A stretch of DNA of 64,000 nt from Geobacter sp. (lineage in GTDB: Bacteria; Desulfobacterota; Desulfuromonadia; Geobacterales; DSM-12255). Numbering within the stretch: position 1 is the first letter of the stretch; each line of letters begins with the position of its first letter. This document shows, in pieces, positions 35,779 through 43,365 of this stretch. The notes under the pieces are model-generated. The model did no database searches. It worked only from the letters and a program-made list of their open reading frames with translations, and was not told the DNA's origin. Location of the stretch: positions 62,001 through 126,000 of the forward strand of contig WKKR01000004.1 of assembly GCA_009684525.1 (NCBI GenBank), written 5' to 3'. Position numbers and translations under genes: made by a program.

Positions 35779-37287
35779 TCAGCAGTGGAGCAGCGCCTGT
35801 TCCGCCTCGACCAGCAGCCGCCAGAGGTTCTCGCTCTCCCCCAGGCCGAGCTTGACGAGATAGGCGGCGATCCCCAGGTTGCTCCGTGCCCGGAATAGCT
35901 CCACCTGGCGGAGGAAATCGTCCGCAACCCCGCCGGATGCGACCAGATAGGCATTGAGAAACAGCTCCTCCGGAAAACGGCGTAGGACCTCGACATGGGG
36001 AAAGAACTGGTTGCGGTGCTGGGCGAGAAAGGAACCTACATCGAAGGCGGGCGGTACGACCAGCGAGCTCTCGAAATCGATGGCCGCCAGGAACAGGGTC
36101 TCCCGGTCATCCTGGCGGTCCTGGCCGATAAAGATGTTCTTGGGATGATAGTCGCCGTGCCCCTGGACGAACGACCCGCCCTGCACCGCAATCAGCCGCT
36201 CTTCGTGCTCCCCCACCGCTTCGGCGATCTCCCGGACCTTGCGCAGGTGACGGTGCTCGATGGCGGAGAACCGCTCCAGATAGCGGACCAGCCGCTGCTT
36301 CTCGCGCTGGGCGAATTCGCCGGCAGGGGTGACCTGCAGTTTCAGGCCATGGAGCCGGGCCAGCCAGCGGGCTGCCAGCTCGATGAAGGAGCGGCCGTCC
36401 TCCTCCGATGCAACGAGGAGCCGGTCATAGAGCGACCTGCCGCGGACCCCCTGCTCGATGAGCGTCATGGACGCCGCATCCTGGTCGATGGGGCGGGGCA
36501 CCCGGAAGGCGCCGTCGCTAAAGCCGGCTTCGGACAGGACCTCCATGATGTGAAACGCCCGTTGGGCCGACTGCCAGCTGTGACGATCGTCGAGAGCTCG
36601 GATGATGATCCGTTCCCGCTGCTCGTCACTCCCCTTGGTGCCGATGGTCACCTCGGTCACCTGGCTGTGGGTGCCTGCGCGGGGGATCTCCTTGAGAAAC
36701 GGCCGGCAGCGGCCCGCGCGGATCTCCCTGGCCAGTTCCTCGATGGAGGTCAGCGGATGATCGAAGATGGTGGGATAGAGGCCGGCATAACTGGCGCCAT
36801 GGGTATCGGTGCCGGCGATCGCCGTGAAGCGGAGGCGGTGCCAGTCCTGGAGCGCGCGACTGTTCCCCCGCACGGTGTGGTTGGAGTTGAAGATCTCGAC
36901 GCCGTCCAGAAGCGGCACACAAAGCCGCTCCGCCTCGGGTGTTTTCCCTCCCCGGTAAGGATGCGCCCAGACCAGGGCCGCATCGGGATAGCGCTGTCGC
37001 ACCTCGGCCAGAGCAGTCCCACGGGGGATGATCCCGGAAGCGCCGTAGACCAGGAGATCGCCGAAATCGGCGCTGCCCAGCTCCTGACCGCTCATGATGC
37101 AGAAATGGTCCGGCACCCCGGCAGCACGACGGAGCGCTTGCATCTCCTCACGGGGCCAGAGGTAGTGGTGATCCGTAAGAACGATCCCCTGCAGCCCCTT
37201 GGCAAAGACCTGACGGACCAGATCGACGGCCGGGACCCCGCTGCATGCCGAGTGCTCGGCGGTATGACAGTGCATCTCCACAAGCAT
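35779..37287 (-). CDS. PHP phosphoesterase fused to APH-type kinase
   Basis: The N-terminal ~200 residues form a PHP domain with metal motifs MHCHTAEHSACSG, LTDHHYLWP, WAHPYRGG and GTDTHG. The C-terminal ~300 residues form an aminoglycoside-phosphotransferase/choline-kinase-like fold with the catalytic loop QGHGDYHPKNIFIG and the metal motif IDFESSLV. One protein therefore combines a phosphate-removing and a phosphate-adding domain. The substrate of either domain is unknown; a small alcohol or sugar, or a regulated phosphorylation cycle, is possible. It is soluble, 502 residues, with ATG start, and stands between ferritin and a cytochrome gene. Confidence 0.85.
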   Translation of the reverse strand: MLVEMHCHTAEHSACSGVPAVDLVRQVFAKGLQGIVLTDHHYLWPREEMQALRRAAGVPDHFCIMSGQELGSADFGDLLVYGASGIIPRGTALAEVRQRYPDAALVWAHPYRGGKTPEAERLCVPLLDGVEIFNSNHTVRGNSRALQDWHRLRFTAIAGTDTHGASYAGLYPTIFDHPLTSIEELAREIRAGRCRPFLKEIPRAGTHSQVTEVTIGTKGSDEQRERIIIRALDDRHSWQSAQRAFHIMEVLSEAGFSDGAFRVPRPIDQDAASMTLIEQGVRGRSLYDRLLVASEEDGRSFIELAARWLARLHGLKLQVTPAGEFAQREKQRLVRYLERFSAIEHRHLRKVREIAEAVGEHEERLIAVQGGSFVQGHGDYHPKNIFIGQDRQDDRETLFLAAIDFESSLVVPPAFDVGSFLAQHRNQFFPHVEVLRRFPEELFLNAYLVASGGVADDFLRQVELFRARSNLGIAAYLVKLGLGESENLWRLLVEAEQALLHC

Positions 37288-37368
37288 AGACAGATCCTCG
37301 ATCCTTCCCGCGTACAGTGCCAGTATATCCCCGGCCCAGTGGCAGTCAACGATGCCGGGCTTTTCGCC

Positions 37369-39138
37369 CTAGCGGTGTACGAGCCCCTTGGCGCGGGCCG
37401 CGGAGAGCTCCTCCGCCGCCGAGGCAGCGCCCTGGCCGTAGGGAACCGCAGGCAGGGAAAAATCGCCGGGGACAAACCAGCGGTCCTTGAGGAAATACCA
37501 GGGAGCCAGGCTGGAAACGGCTATCCCCTTGTCCGCCTCGATGGCATCCTTTGCCTTCATCTCCCGGATTGCCAACCCCTCCCGGTTGGCAATCACCAGA
37601 TGACTGCCGGAAAAGGGGAGCGCACCGTTGTCGCCGAAATCCCAGGAAACCTGGCGCCGCTGCTCGCCCCCGGCACTGCCGTGGCACGAGGCGCAGGAAC
37701 GGCTGGCGCCGTAGCGGTGAGAGAGCTTGTCCATCTGGACCCAGAGGAGCGCCTTGTTGTTCTCCGGCAGCCCGTCAACGAGCCCCACGAAGCCCCAGGC
37801 ATCGTCGGTCCGCTCCGCATCGGCAAGCGTAAGCGGGTAGCGCCACTTGAGCCCCGGCGTAAACCCGCCCCCCTTCTGGTTCATCACTGCCATGGGGAAC
37901 GGTTTTACCGGTATCCAGCGTCCGCGCTGATCGCGGATCAGGATCGGCTCGCTCATGATCCCGTAGTAATCCTTGTATTTGTAATAGGGGGTGGTGCTGC
38001 CGGCCAGCATGCCCGGCCCCCAGAAGGTCGCCTGGTATCCCCCTGCCGCCCCTATGTGGCACGCCTCGCAGGAAAGCGTCCGGTGTTGCGAGGCAGCGTG
38101 GCTCTTCACGATCTCGGCGTGGCAGGAGGTACAGGTCGCCTGGCGCCTGACCATGCCATGAGGGAGGCTCGCGTCGTCGCGGTTCGAGGAATGGCAGTCG
38201 AGACAACCGACCCCCTTGGTCCGGTGGATGTCGGGCGCCAACCCCTCGGGGAAGGAGAAGGGCCCGGCAAAATAGCCGGCGCCGCGGCGCCGGTCCTCGG
38301 GGCCGGCATGGCAGAACTGCCCCCTGCCACCACCGTAGCAGCTCTCCGGCGGCGGTGTCTTGCGGAAGGCATGCATGCCGCTGCGCGGCTCCTTCCGGTC
38401 GGGAAGGGTCGGGTAGTAGTGGCAGTCCAGGCACCCCACGTGGCAGTTGTTGCAGGTCCGCTGGTTGAGATCCGACTGGGCCTGGCTGAACGGCACTGCC
38501 GTGGCGGCGGCGATCCCCTTGTAGTTGGCGACCGACCAGACCCCGCAGTTGTGGGGGCCCCGGGCTGGTTCGCTCCAGCTGACATACTGGCTCTGCTTGG
38601 CATTGCGTCCCATGGGAGTGGTGCGGAACTGGGCCACCTGCCCGCTATGGCAACGGCCGCAGGTCTTTTCCATGGTCGCGAAGTCCTGGGTGAGCGTCTC
38701 CGGCAGCTTGTCGTGGTAGAGTACGGTGTTGACCGTCGGGTCGACCACCGGCTTGCCATCCTTCATCACCTGGAACTTGAGCCGCTGTACCGGGCCGGCA
38801 GTCACCATGAGCGGCGCCTTGCGATCCGCCGGTTCGGCCACGAGCCCCTTCTTCCGAACCACCAGCAGCCGCTTCAACCCCTTGTGCGCCTCATCCTTTG
38901 CCGCAGCATCGGGATTCCCCAGGTGGCAGTCGGGGCAGCCGGCCGGCATGCCGGTCTGACGCGCCACCTCGGCACGGTTTACGACAAAGTGCGGATATCC
39001 CAATGCCTGCATCCGGGCTGCATCGCCATGACAGCGATTGCAGCTGTCGACATACCCCCCGAGCTGCTCTGCGCCTCCCCATGCCGCACTTCCCACGATG
39101 CCCCCTGCCACGCACACGACCAGCCAGAATCGTCCCAT
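37369..39138 (-). CDS. Multiheme c-type cytochrome (9 CxxCH plus one atypical site)
   Basis: The 589-residue exported protein has a signal peptide (VVCVAGGIVGSAAWG) and nine CxxCH heme sites: CNRCH, CPDCH, CGRCH, CNNCH, two CLDCH, CTSCH, CEACH and CASCH. A further SCYGGGRGQFCH spaces the cysteines by eight residues and could bind a tenth heme in a non-canonical way. A heme-free stretch of ~170 residues separates the first eight from the last. It probably carries electrons in the periplasm or outer surface; the exact pathway is unknown. GGGAGGTG lies before the ATG. Confidence 0.9.
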   Translation of the reverse strand: MGRFWLVVCVAGGIVGSAAWGGAEQLGGYVDSCNRCHGDAARMQALGYPHFVVNRAEVARQTGMPAGCPDCHLGNPDAAAKDEAHKGLKRLLVVRKKGLVAEPADRKAPLMVTAGPVQRLKFQVMKDGKPVVDPTVNTVLYHDKLPETLTQDFATMEKTCGRCHSGQVAQFRTTPMGRNAKQSQYVSWSEPARGPHNCGVWSVANYKGIAAATAVPFSQAQSDLNQRTCNNCHVGCLDCHYYPTLPDRKEPRSGMHAFRKTPPPESCYGGGRGQFCHAGPEDRRRGAGYFAGPFSFPEGLAPDIHRTKGVGCLDCHSSNRDDASLPHGMVRRQATCTSCHAEIVKSHAASQHRTLSCEACHIGAAGGYQATFWGPGMLAGSTTPYYKYKDYYGIMSEPILIRDQRGRWIPVKPFPMAVMNQKGGGFTPGLKWRYPLTLADAERTDDAWGFVGLVDGLPENNKALLWVQMDKLSHRYGASRSCASCHGSAGGEQRRQVSWDFGDNGALPFSGSHLVIANREGLAIREMKAKDAIEADKGIAVSSLAPWYFLKDRWFVPGDFSLPAVPYGQGAASAAEELSAARAKGLVHR

Positions 39139-39218
39139 GCCGCACCTCCCCGCTGTTCTGCCTCCATTACCATTCTTCCAACTATATCATTTCCTGCCAC
39201 GGCGTCAGCTCCACCACG

Positions 39219-39252
39219 AAAAAGGCCGCCCCGTTCGCCACGGGACGGCCTT
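39219..39252 (-). terminator. Terminator after the rubrerythrin-like gene
   Basis: On the minus strand AAGGCCG and CGGCCTT, extended by CCCG/CGGG, form a stem followed by TTTTTCG, 29 nt after the stop. Confidence 0.72.
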
Positions 39253-39280
39253 GGCCTGTCATCTCCAGTCTGCTGCTGCT

Positions 39281-39733
39281 TTAGTTCTCGGTCAGCACCC
39301 GCTCGTCGTAGATCCCTTCGATCCGCTTCTTGTGGCCGAGTTCCACATCGGCAAAGACCTCCAGGGTCTTCTTCAGCTGCGGCTCTTCGGTCATCTCCGC
39401 TGCCGCCTTGTAGAGCTGATAGGCGTTTTCTTCCGCCTTGATGGCATACTGCAGGATCTCCACATAGGTCATGTCGGGCTTCAGCTCTATATCCACCAGG
39501 TATTTGCTGATCCCCATATCGGAGATCTTGCTGGCCCGGTACTGTTCGGCCTTCGCCAGGTCCATCCGGCTGAAGACATCCTTGTGGCCCGCCTCCTCGG
39601 CGGCAAATTCCTCGAACATCTTGCGGGCGGAGATACTGGTCGTCTGCTCCGCTGCGCGCTTGTAGAGCCGGTAGGCGGTATCCTCCCGCTGCACGGCAAA
39701 CTTGATCACGTCCTCAAGGGTAATGAACCCCAT
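39281..39733 (-). CDS. Rubrerythrin-like (ferritin-superfamily) diiron protein
   Basis: The 150-residue protein has two ferritin-like halves with the diiron ligands: VQREDTAYRLYKRAAEQ and FAAEEAGHKDVF (E..ExxH), then IKAEENAYQLYKAAAE and FADVELGHKKRIE (E..ExxH). It lacks the C-terminal rubredoxin domain of classical rubrerythrin, but a separate 36-residue rubredoxin gene follows the Fur gene just upstream. Likely role: peroxide or oxygen reduction in an anaerobe. ATG 39733 was chosen for AGGAGGTGGG 6 nt upstream; the longer frame begins inside the intergenic DNA. Confidence 0.88.
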   Translation of the reverse strand: MGFITLEDVIKFAVQREDTAYRLYKRAAEQTTSISARKMFEEFAAEEAGHKDVFSRMDLAKAEQYRASKISDMGISKYLVDIELKPDMTYVEILQYAIKAEENAYQLYKAAAEMTEEPQLKKTLEVFADVELGHKKRIEGIYDERVLTEN

Positions 39734-39814
39734 ATCCCACCTCCTGAACTTCCCATACAATGTCATGGTCTGAATGTGGTGCGGTGATGCCTTCCCCACC
39801 GCTGTCGTATCTTC

Positions 39815-39925
39815 TCAGGTAACCTCTTCGAAGCTCTCCGGACCGGCACCGCACTCGGGGCAGACCTCGGGGGGTTCGGGACCTTCGTGGATGTAATCGC
39901 AGATGATGCAACGCCATTTTTTCAT
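39815..39925 (-). CDS. Small rubredoxin-like protein
   Basis: A 36-residue protein with two CxxC pairs: WRCIICDYIHEG and VCPECGAGPESFEEV, the iron-sulfur-free Fe(Cys)4 centre of rubredoxins. It is shorter than classical rubredoxin (about 52 residues) and matches the rubredoxin domain at the end of rubrerythrins. AAGGAGGAAG lies before the ATG. Its ATG overlaps the fur stop (ATGA), and the diiron gene follows, so the pair probably acts as a split rubrerythrin: rubredoxin supplies electrons to the diiron protein. Confidence 0.9.
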   Translation of the reverse strand: MKKWRCIICDYIHEGPEPPEVCPECGAGPESFEEVT

Positions 39926-40410
39926 TGATTCTTCCTCCTTGCTGGTGATGTGGCGGGTTGGCCCCCGTGCGCCCGGCATTCGGCACAGAGCCCCCGAAAG
40001 TGTATGGAATAGCCTGTTATGGCAAACCCCTGGCTGTTGATCTCCGGCACCGGCACCTGGCCGTGCAGGGGATCGTCCAGATCGGCGACCCTGCCGCAGC
40101 AGAGGCAGTGGACATGGCAATGCTCCCCCATCTCCGCATCGAAGCGGACCGAACAGTCCGGGGTGTCGATCCGCCGGGCAACGCCGAGGCGGACAAAGGC
40201 ATCCAGGACCCGATAGACCGTAGTCCGGGAAACGCCGGAGAGCCGGGGCTTCACCGCAGCGTAGAGCTGCTCGGCCGTCGGGTGGTCCGCCCGCCCGGCG
40301 AGCTCCTCCAGGATAACCCGCCGCTGCACGGTGAGCGGAAGCCCCTGTTCCCGGCACAAGAGCTCAAGGTCTTTCAGCTTGGGATTTGCACGACATCTCT
40401 CCCGATCCAT
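39922..40410 (-). CDS. Fur/PerR-family regulator
   Basis: The 162-residue protein has a winged helix (TVQRRVILEELAGRADHPTA, SRTTVYRVLDAFVRLGVA) and a metal-sensing domain with HCHVHCLCCGRVADLDD and a CAEC pair for structural zinc. The context, directly before a rubredoxin and a rubrerythrin-like gene, suggests a PerR-type peroxide regulator rather than an iron-uptake Fur. ATG 40410 lies only a few bases after the likely transcription start, so the mRNA may be nearly leaderless; TTG 40419 is an alternative. It overlaps the rubredoxin start by 4 nt. Confidence 0.88.
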   Translation of the reverse strand: MDRERCRANPKLKDLELLCREQGLPLTVQRRVILEELAGRADHPTAEQLYAAVKPRLSGVSRTTVYRVLDAFVRLGVARRIDTPDCSVRFDAEMGEHCHVHCLCCGRVADLDDPLHGQVPVPEINSQGFAITGYSIHFRGLCAECRAHGGQPATSPARRKNQ

Positions 40411-40420
40411 GGGTTGCAAC

Positions 40421-40447
40421 TTTATACCAGTTGGTACAGATTGTCAA
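40421..40447 (-). promoter_or_regulatory. Promoter and possible operator of the fur-rubredoxin-rubrerythrin operon
   Basis: Minus strand: TTGACA (40447-40442), 15-nt spacer, TGG-TATAAA (extended -10, 40426-40421). A 12-bp perfect palindrome TACCAGTTGGTA (40425-40436) overlaps the -10 and may be the regulator's own site. Confidence 0.6.
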
Positions 40448-40476
40448 TCAGCCCTGGCAAAAAAATATCGCCTCCC

Positions 40477-40533
40477 TTGACAGCACTAAGCAGCCATGGT
40501 AGTTATCAAATGAGAACTTGTCATATGATAACC
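40477..40533 (+). promoter_or_regulatory. lexA promoter region with two LexA-box-like operators
   Basis: TTGACA at 40477-40482 and a TATGAT at 40524-40529. Bases 40502-40517 read GTT-AT-C-AAAT-G-AGA-AC, which fits the core of the GGTTN2CN4GN3ACC box I recall for Geobacter LexA. Bases 40518-40533 give a second, weaker match (TT-GT-C-ATAT-G-ATA-ACC). The arms GTTATCAAATGA and TCATATGATAAC are also inverted copies (11 of 12). Confidence 0.62.
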
Positions 40534-40545
40534 CCCGGAGAGACC

Positions 40546-41151
40546 ATGGAACAGCTCACACCGCGCCAGCACCAGGTCCTGGAGATCGTCGGCCGCTTCA
40601 TCGCCGATTACGGCTACCCGCCGAGCCTGCGGCAGATCGCCGAGCAGCTCGGGGTCAACGGCACCCTCGGCATCATGAAGCACCTGACCGTCCTGGAAAA
40701 AAAGGGATACCTGCGCCGCCAGGGGGGAAGCTCCCGGGGGATCGTCCTGGCCGGCCAGACCAGCCAGGCCGTCAGCCTGCCGGTAGTCGGGACGGTCAGG
40801 GCCGGCCAGCCGCAGCCGGCCAGCGAGGATATCGAAGAATACTTTGCCATCGACCGCTCCCAGCAGAAATCGGGCGGCGCCTTCTTTCTCCGCGTCAGGG
40901 GAGATTCCATGATCAACGCCTGCATCACGGATGGCGACCTGGCGCTGATCCGCCCCCAGGCAACGGCCGAAAACCGCGATATCGTCGTGGCCCTGGTCGA
41001 CGGCGAAGCGACCCTCAAGCGCTTCTACCGGGAGCGGGGGCAGGTCCGCCTCCAGCCGGAAAACCCGAACCTGGAGCCGATCATCGTCCGCGAGGGGGAG
41101 GAGCTGCTCATCCTTGGCAAGGTCGTCGGCATCTACCGACAGCTTGCATGA
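40546..41151 (+). CDS. lexA: LexA repressor
   Basis: LexA represses SOS genes and cleaves itself when RecA filaments form. The 201-residue protein has an N-terminal winged helix (TPRQHQVLEIVGRFI, SLRQIAEQLGVNGTLGIMKHL) and a C-terminal S24 protease domain with catalytic Ser121 (RGDSMINA) and Lys158 (EATLKRF); the cleavage bond is Ala86-Gly87 in VRAGQ. ATG 40546 is preceded by CCGGAGAG. Similarity ends exactly at this start; the longer upstream frame is antisense to fur. It heads a three-gene SOS operon with the downstream small ORF and dinB. Confidence 0.96.
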   Translation: MEQLTPRQHQVLEIVGRFIADYGYPPSLRQIAEQLGVNGTLGIMKHLTVLEKKGYLRRQGGSSRGIVLAGQTSQAVSLPVVGTVRAGQPQPASEDIEEYFAIDRSQQKSGGAFFLRVRGDSMINACITDGDLALIRPQATAENRDIVVALVDGEATLKRFYRERGQVRLQPENPNLEPIIVREGEELLILGKVVGIYRQLA

Positions 41152-41381
41152 AGCACGAACCGGTAAAAGTCGCCGCCATCTTCGAGCCCGCGGGGGTCCG
41201 TCCGGTCTGGTTCGCCCGCGGAGCGAGGAAATACGCAGTAGAACAGACCACCTACACCTGGCAGGACCGCCAGGGGGCGGAGACCCGGCTCCACTTCACC
41301 ATCACCTCCGGCGGGGAGCTCTTCGAACTGACCTACCATACCGCCGGGCAGCGCTGGACCCTGGCCGCCATCGAGAGGTGA
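41148..41381 (+). CDS. Small conserved-looking protein in the SOS operon
   Basis: I do not recognise this 77-residue protein with certainty. It has a compact beta-rich sequence with many aromatic residues (PVWFARGARKYAVEQTTYTW, FELTYHTAGQRWTLAAIE). The W/R-rich pattern resembles DUF6504-type proteins that neighbour Y-family polymerases in other bacteria. Its ATG overlaps the lexA stop (ATGA) and its stop is 3 nt before dinB, so it is tightly coupled to both. A role in translesion synthesis is likely from context only. Confidence 0.78.
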   Translation: MKHEPVKVAAIFEPAGVRPVWFARGARKYAVEQTTYTWQDRQGAETRLHFTITSGGELFELTYHTAGQRWTLAAIER

Positions 41382-41384
41382 ACC

Positions 41385-42623
41385 ATGACGCAGCGCACCA
41401 TCATGCACCTCGACATGAACGCCTTCTTCGCTTCGGTGGAGCAGCAGTCGAACCCTGAACTGCGCGGCAAGCCGATCGCGGTGATCGGTTCGGGACGGAC
41501 GGTGGTCACCACCGCCTCCTACGAGGCCCGCGCCTTCGGCGTCAAGACCGGGATGAACACCTGGCAGGCGAGGCAGCAGTGCCCGCAGATCATCTTCGTC
41601 GTCGGCAACAACCGCAAGTACACCCACACCTCAAGCCAGATCGTCAAAATAATGCTGGAATACACCCCGCTGGTGGAGGTCTTCTCCATCGACGAGGCCT
41701 TTCTCGATCTCACCGGCTCCCTCGGCCTGTTCGGCAGCGCAGAGCGGATCGCCTATCTTTTGAAGGCGCGGATCAGGCAGCGCTTCGGCCTCACCTGCTC
41801 CATCGGTATCGCCCCCAACAAGCTCCTGGCCAAGCTCGCCTCGGAGATGAAAAAGCCGGACGGCCTGACCGTCATCGAGCCCGGCCAAGCTCAGCAGGTG
41901 CTGGAGCGGCTCCCGATCGGGGAGCTGTGCGGTATCGGCAGAAAGACCGAACGGCAGTTGCACCTGCTGGGGATCCAGACCTGCGGCGAACTGGGCCGCT
42001 ATCCGGTGGAGATCCTGCGGAAGAGATTCGGCATCGTCGGCGACCATCTGAGCCTGATGGGAAGAGGGATCGACGACGCACCGGTGATCCCCTCGGAACA
42101 GGCCGAGGAGGTGAAATCGGTGGGGCATTCCATGACCCTGGAGCAGGACATCGAGGAGCGGGACGAGATCCTCAAATTCCTCCTGCAACTGTCGGAGATG
42201 GTGGGAAGACGGGCGCGCCGCTACGGCGTCCGGGGAAAGACCGTCACCCTTTCCATCCGCTACGCCGACTTCGACACCTGGGTGGGGAGACAGGAAACCC
42301 TCGCCGCCCCTATCAACCGGAGCGACGACATCTACCGGGCAGCCGTGGCCATCCTCGACACCCTGGTCCTCGCCCAGCCGGTGCGGCTCTTGGGGGTAAA
42401 GATCAGCAACCTGCGCTACGAAGGCGACCAACTGCCGCTGTTCGAGGAGGAGCGGAAGAAGAGCCGGCTCGTCAGCGCCATGGACGAGGTGAACAACCGC
42501 TTTGGCGACTTCAAGATCAGTTTCGGCAGCCTTCTGGACGGGAAGCCGGGGCAAGAGAAAGGGAGCCTGGTCATCTCTCCGGCCTGGCGGCCGGACGGCA
42601 TCAGGAATGTGGAGGTGAAGTGA
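41385..42623 (+). CDS. dinB: DNA polymerase IV
   Basis: DinB is a Y-family polymerase that copies damaged DNA and is mutagenic. The 412-residue product has the palm motifs HLDMNAFFASVEQ (metal ligands) and FSIDEAFLDLTGSL, the fingers segment SYEARAFGVKTGM, the helix-hairpin-helix part LPIGELCGIGRKTERQL, and a little-finger domain (VKSVGHSMTLEQDI). Its place as third gene behind lexA explains SOS induction. The C-terminus (SLVISPAWRPDGIRNVEVK) shows no clear beta-clamp motif; the LPLFEEER stretch about residue 350 resembles a clamp-binding QLxLF-type site. Confidence 0.95.
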   Translation: MTQRTIMHLDMNAFFASVEQQSNPELRGKPIAVIGSGRTVVTTASYEARAFGVKTGMNTWQARQQCPQIIFVVGNNRKYTHTSSQIVKIMLEYTPLVEVFSIDEAFLDLTGSLGLFGSAERIAYLLKARIRQRFGLTCSIGIAPNKLLAKLASEMKKPDGLTVIEPGQAQQVLERLPIGELCGIGRKTERQLHLLGIQTCGELGRYPVEILRKRFGIVGDHLSLMGRGIDDAPVIPSEQAEEVKSVGHSMTLEQDIEERDEILKFLLQLSEMVGRRARRYGVRGKTVTLSIRYADFDTWVGRQETLAAPINRSDDIYRAAVAILDTLVLAQPVRLLGVKISNLRYEGDQLPLFEEERKKSRLVSAMDEVNNRFGDFKISFGSLLDGKPGQEKGSLVISPAWRPDGIRNVEVK

Positions 42624-42663
42624 GTGCTGTACCTCTCCCCAGAATGCTGGTCGATAATTCCCC

Positions 42664-42712
42664 TTGCATTTTCTCCCTGCACTAGCTATAAAAGTCTATA
42701 GGGTTTATCGAC
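42664..42712 (+). promoter_or_regulatory. rrf2 promoter with operator at the start site
   Basis: TTGCAT (42664-42669), 17-nt spacer, TATAAA (42687-42692). A 19-bp imperfect palindrome GTCTAT-N7-ATCGAC (42694-42712) covers the transcription start and ends 1 nt before the ATG. The same GTCTAT-N7-ATAGAC lies in the cysK promoter. Confidence 0.72.
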
Positions 42713-42713
42713 A

Positions 42714-43175
42714 ATGCTTTCCAAAAAGACCAAATACGGCCTCAAGGCCCTTTTCGCCCTGGCCCGGATGTACAACCGGGGACCGGTGCTCATCGCCGAC
42801 CTGGCAGAGGCGGAGAAGATACCCAAGAAGTTCCTCGAATACATCCTCCTCACCCTGCGCAACGGCGAGATCCTTGCCAGCAGGAAGGGAAAGGGTGGAG
42901 GCTATTACCTGGCCAGGGAGCCGCGCCAGATCACCATCGCCGCCGCCGTCAAGGTGCTGGAAGGGTCGGTTGCACCGGTTGCCTGCCTGGACAACACCCC
43001 AGCAGCGGTCTGCGAAGAGTGCGTCAAACTGGCCACCTGCGGGATCAGGCTGGCAATGAAGGATGCCTGGGACGCCATGTCCGCTGTCATGGAGAAGACC
43101 ACCCTGGCGGATGTGCTCGACCGGATCGACCTGGCAGAAGAAAACGAAAAAGAGTTGTTCAACTTCGTGATCTAA
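42714..43175 (+). CDS. Rrf2-family transcriptional regulator
   Basis: The 153-residue protein has the Rrf2 winged helix (KKTKYGLKALFALARMY, IPKKFLEYILLTLRNGEI, RKGKGGGYYLA) and a C-terminal cluster of cysteines (Cys91, Cys100, Cys103, Cys109). These could hold an iron-sulfur cluster as in IscR, or sense cysteine-pathway metabolites as in CymR. Its position before cysK and the operator shared with cysK suggest it represses cysteine synthesis and itself. The start ATG lies at the operator edge and no strong Shine-Dalgarno site is visible. Confidence 0.92.
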   Translation: MLSKKTKYGLKALFALARMYNRGPVLIADLAEAEKIPKKFLEYILLTLRNGEILASRKGKGGGYYLAREPRQITIAAAVKVLEGSVAPVACLDNTPAAVCEECVKLATCGIRLAMKDAWDAMSAVMEKTTLADVLDRIDLAEENEKELFNFVI

Positions 43176-43260
43176 GAGATTTATCGTAAATAAGCTTTGC
43201 GGTACCGCATCCCGTCTTAGCGGCAGTATTTACGAACAAGCTCTAAATTTTTTGTTGATT

Positions 43261-43289
43261 TTGTCTATTTGCTTGATAGACTTTAAATA
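43261..43289 (+). promoter_or_regulatory. cysK promoter with Rrf2-type operator
   Basis: TTGTCT (43261-43266), 17-nt spacer, TAAATA (43284-43289). The perfect palindrome GTCTAT-TTGCTTG-ATAGAC (43263-43281) lies between -35 and -10, a standard repressor position, with the same 6-7-6 layout as upstream of rrf2. Confidence 0.72.
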
Positions 43290-43365
43290 CTGATAAGCCT
43301 GAATCACGCGGCACGGCCCCACACTGACGACAACAACCGAACACCCATAGGAAAGGAGCATAACC

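Noticed and set aside
35995-39441. A 1148-codon plus-strand open frame across the PHP-kinase and cytochrome genes
   Set aside because: It spans two minus-strand genes with clear motifs and has no family match of its own.
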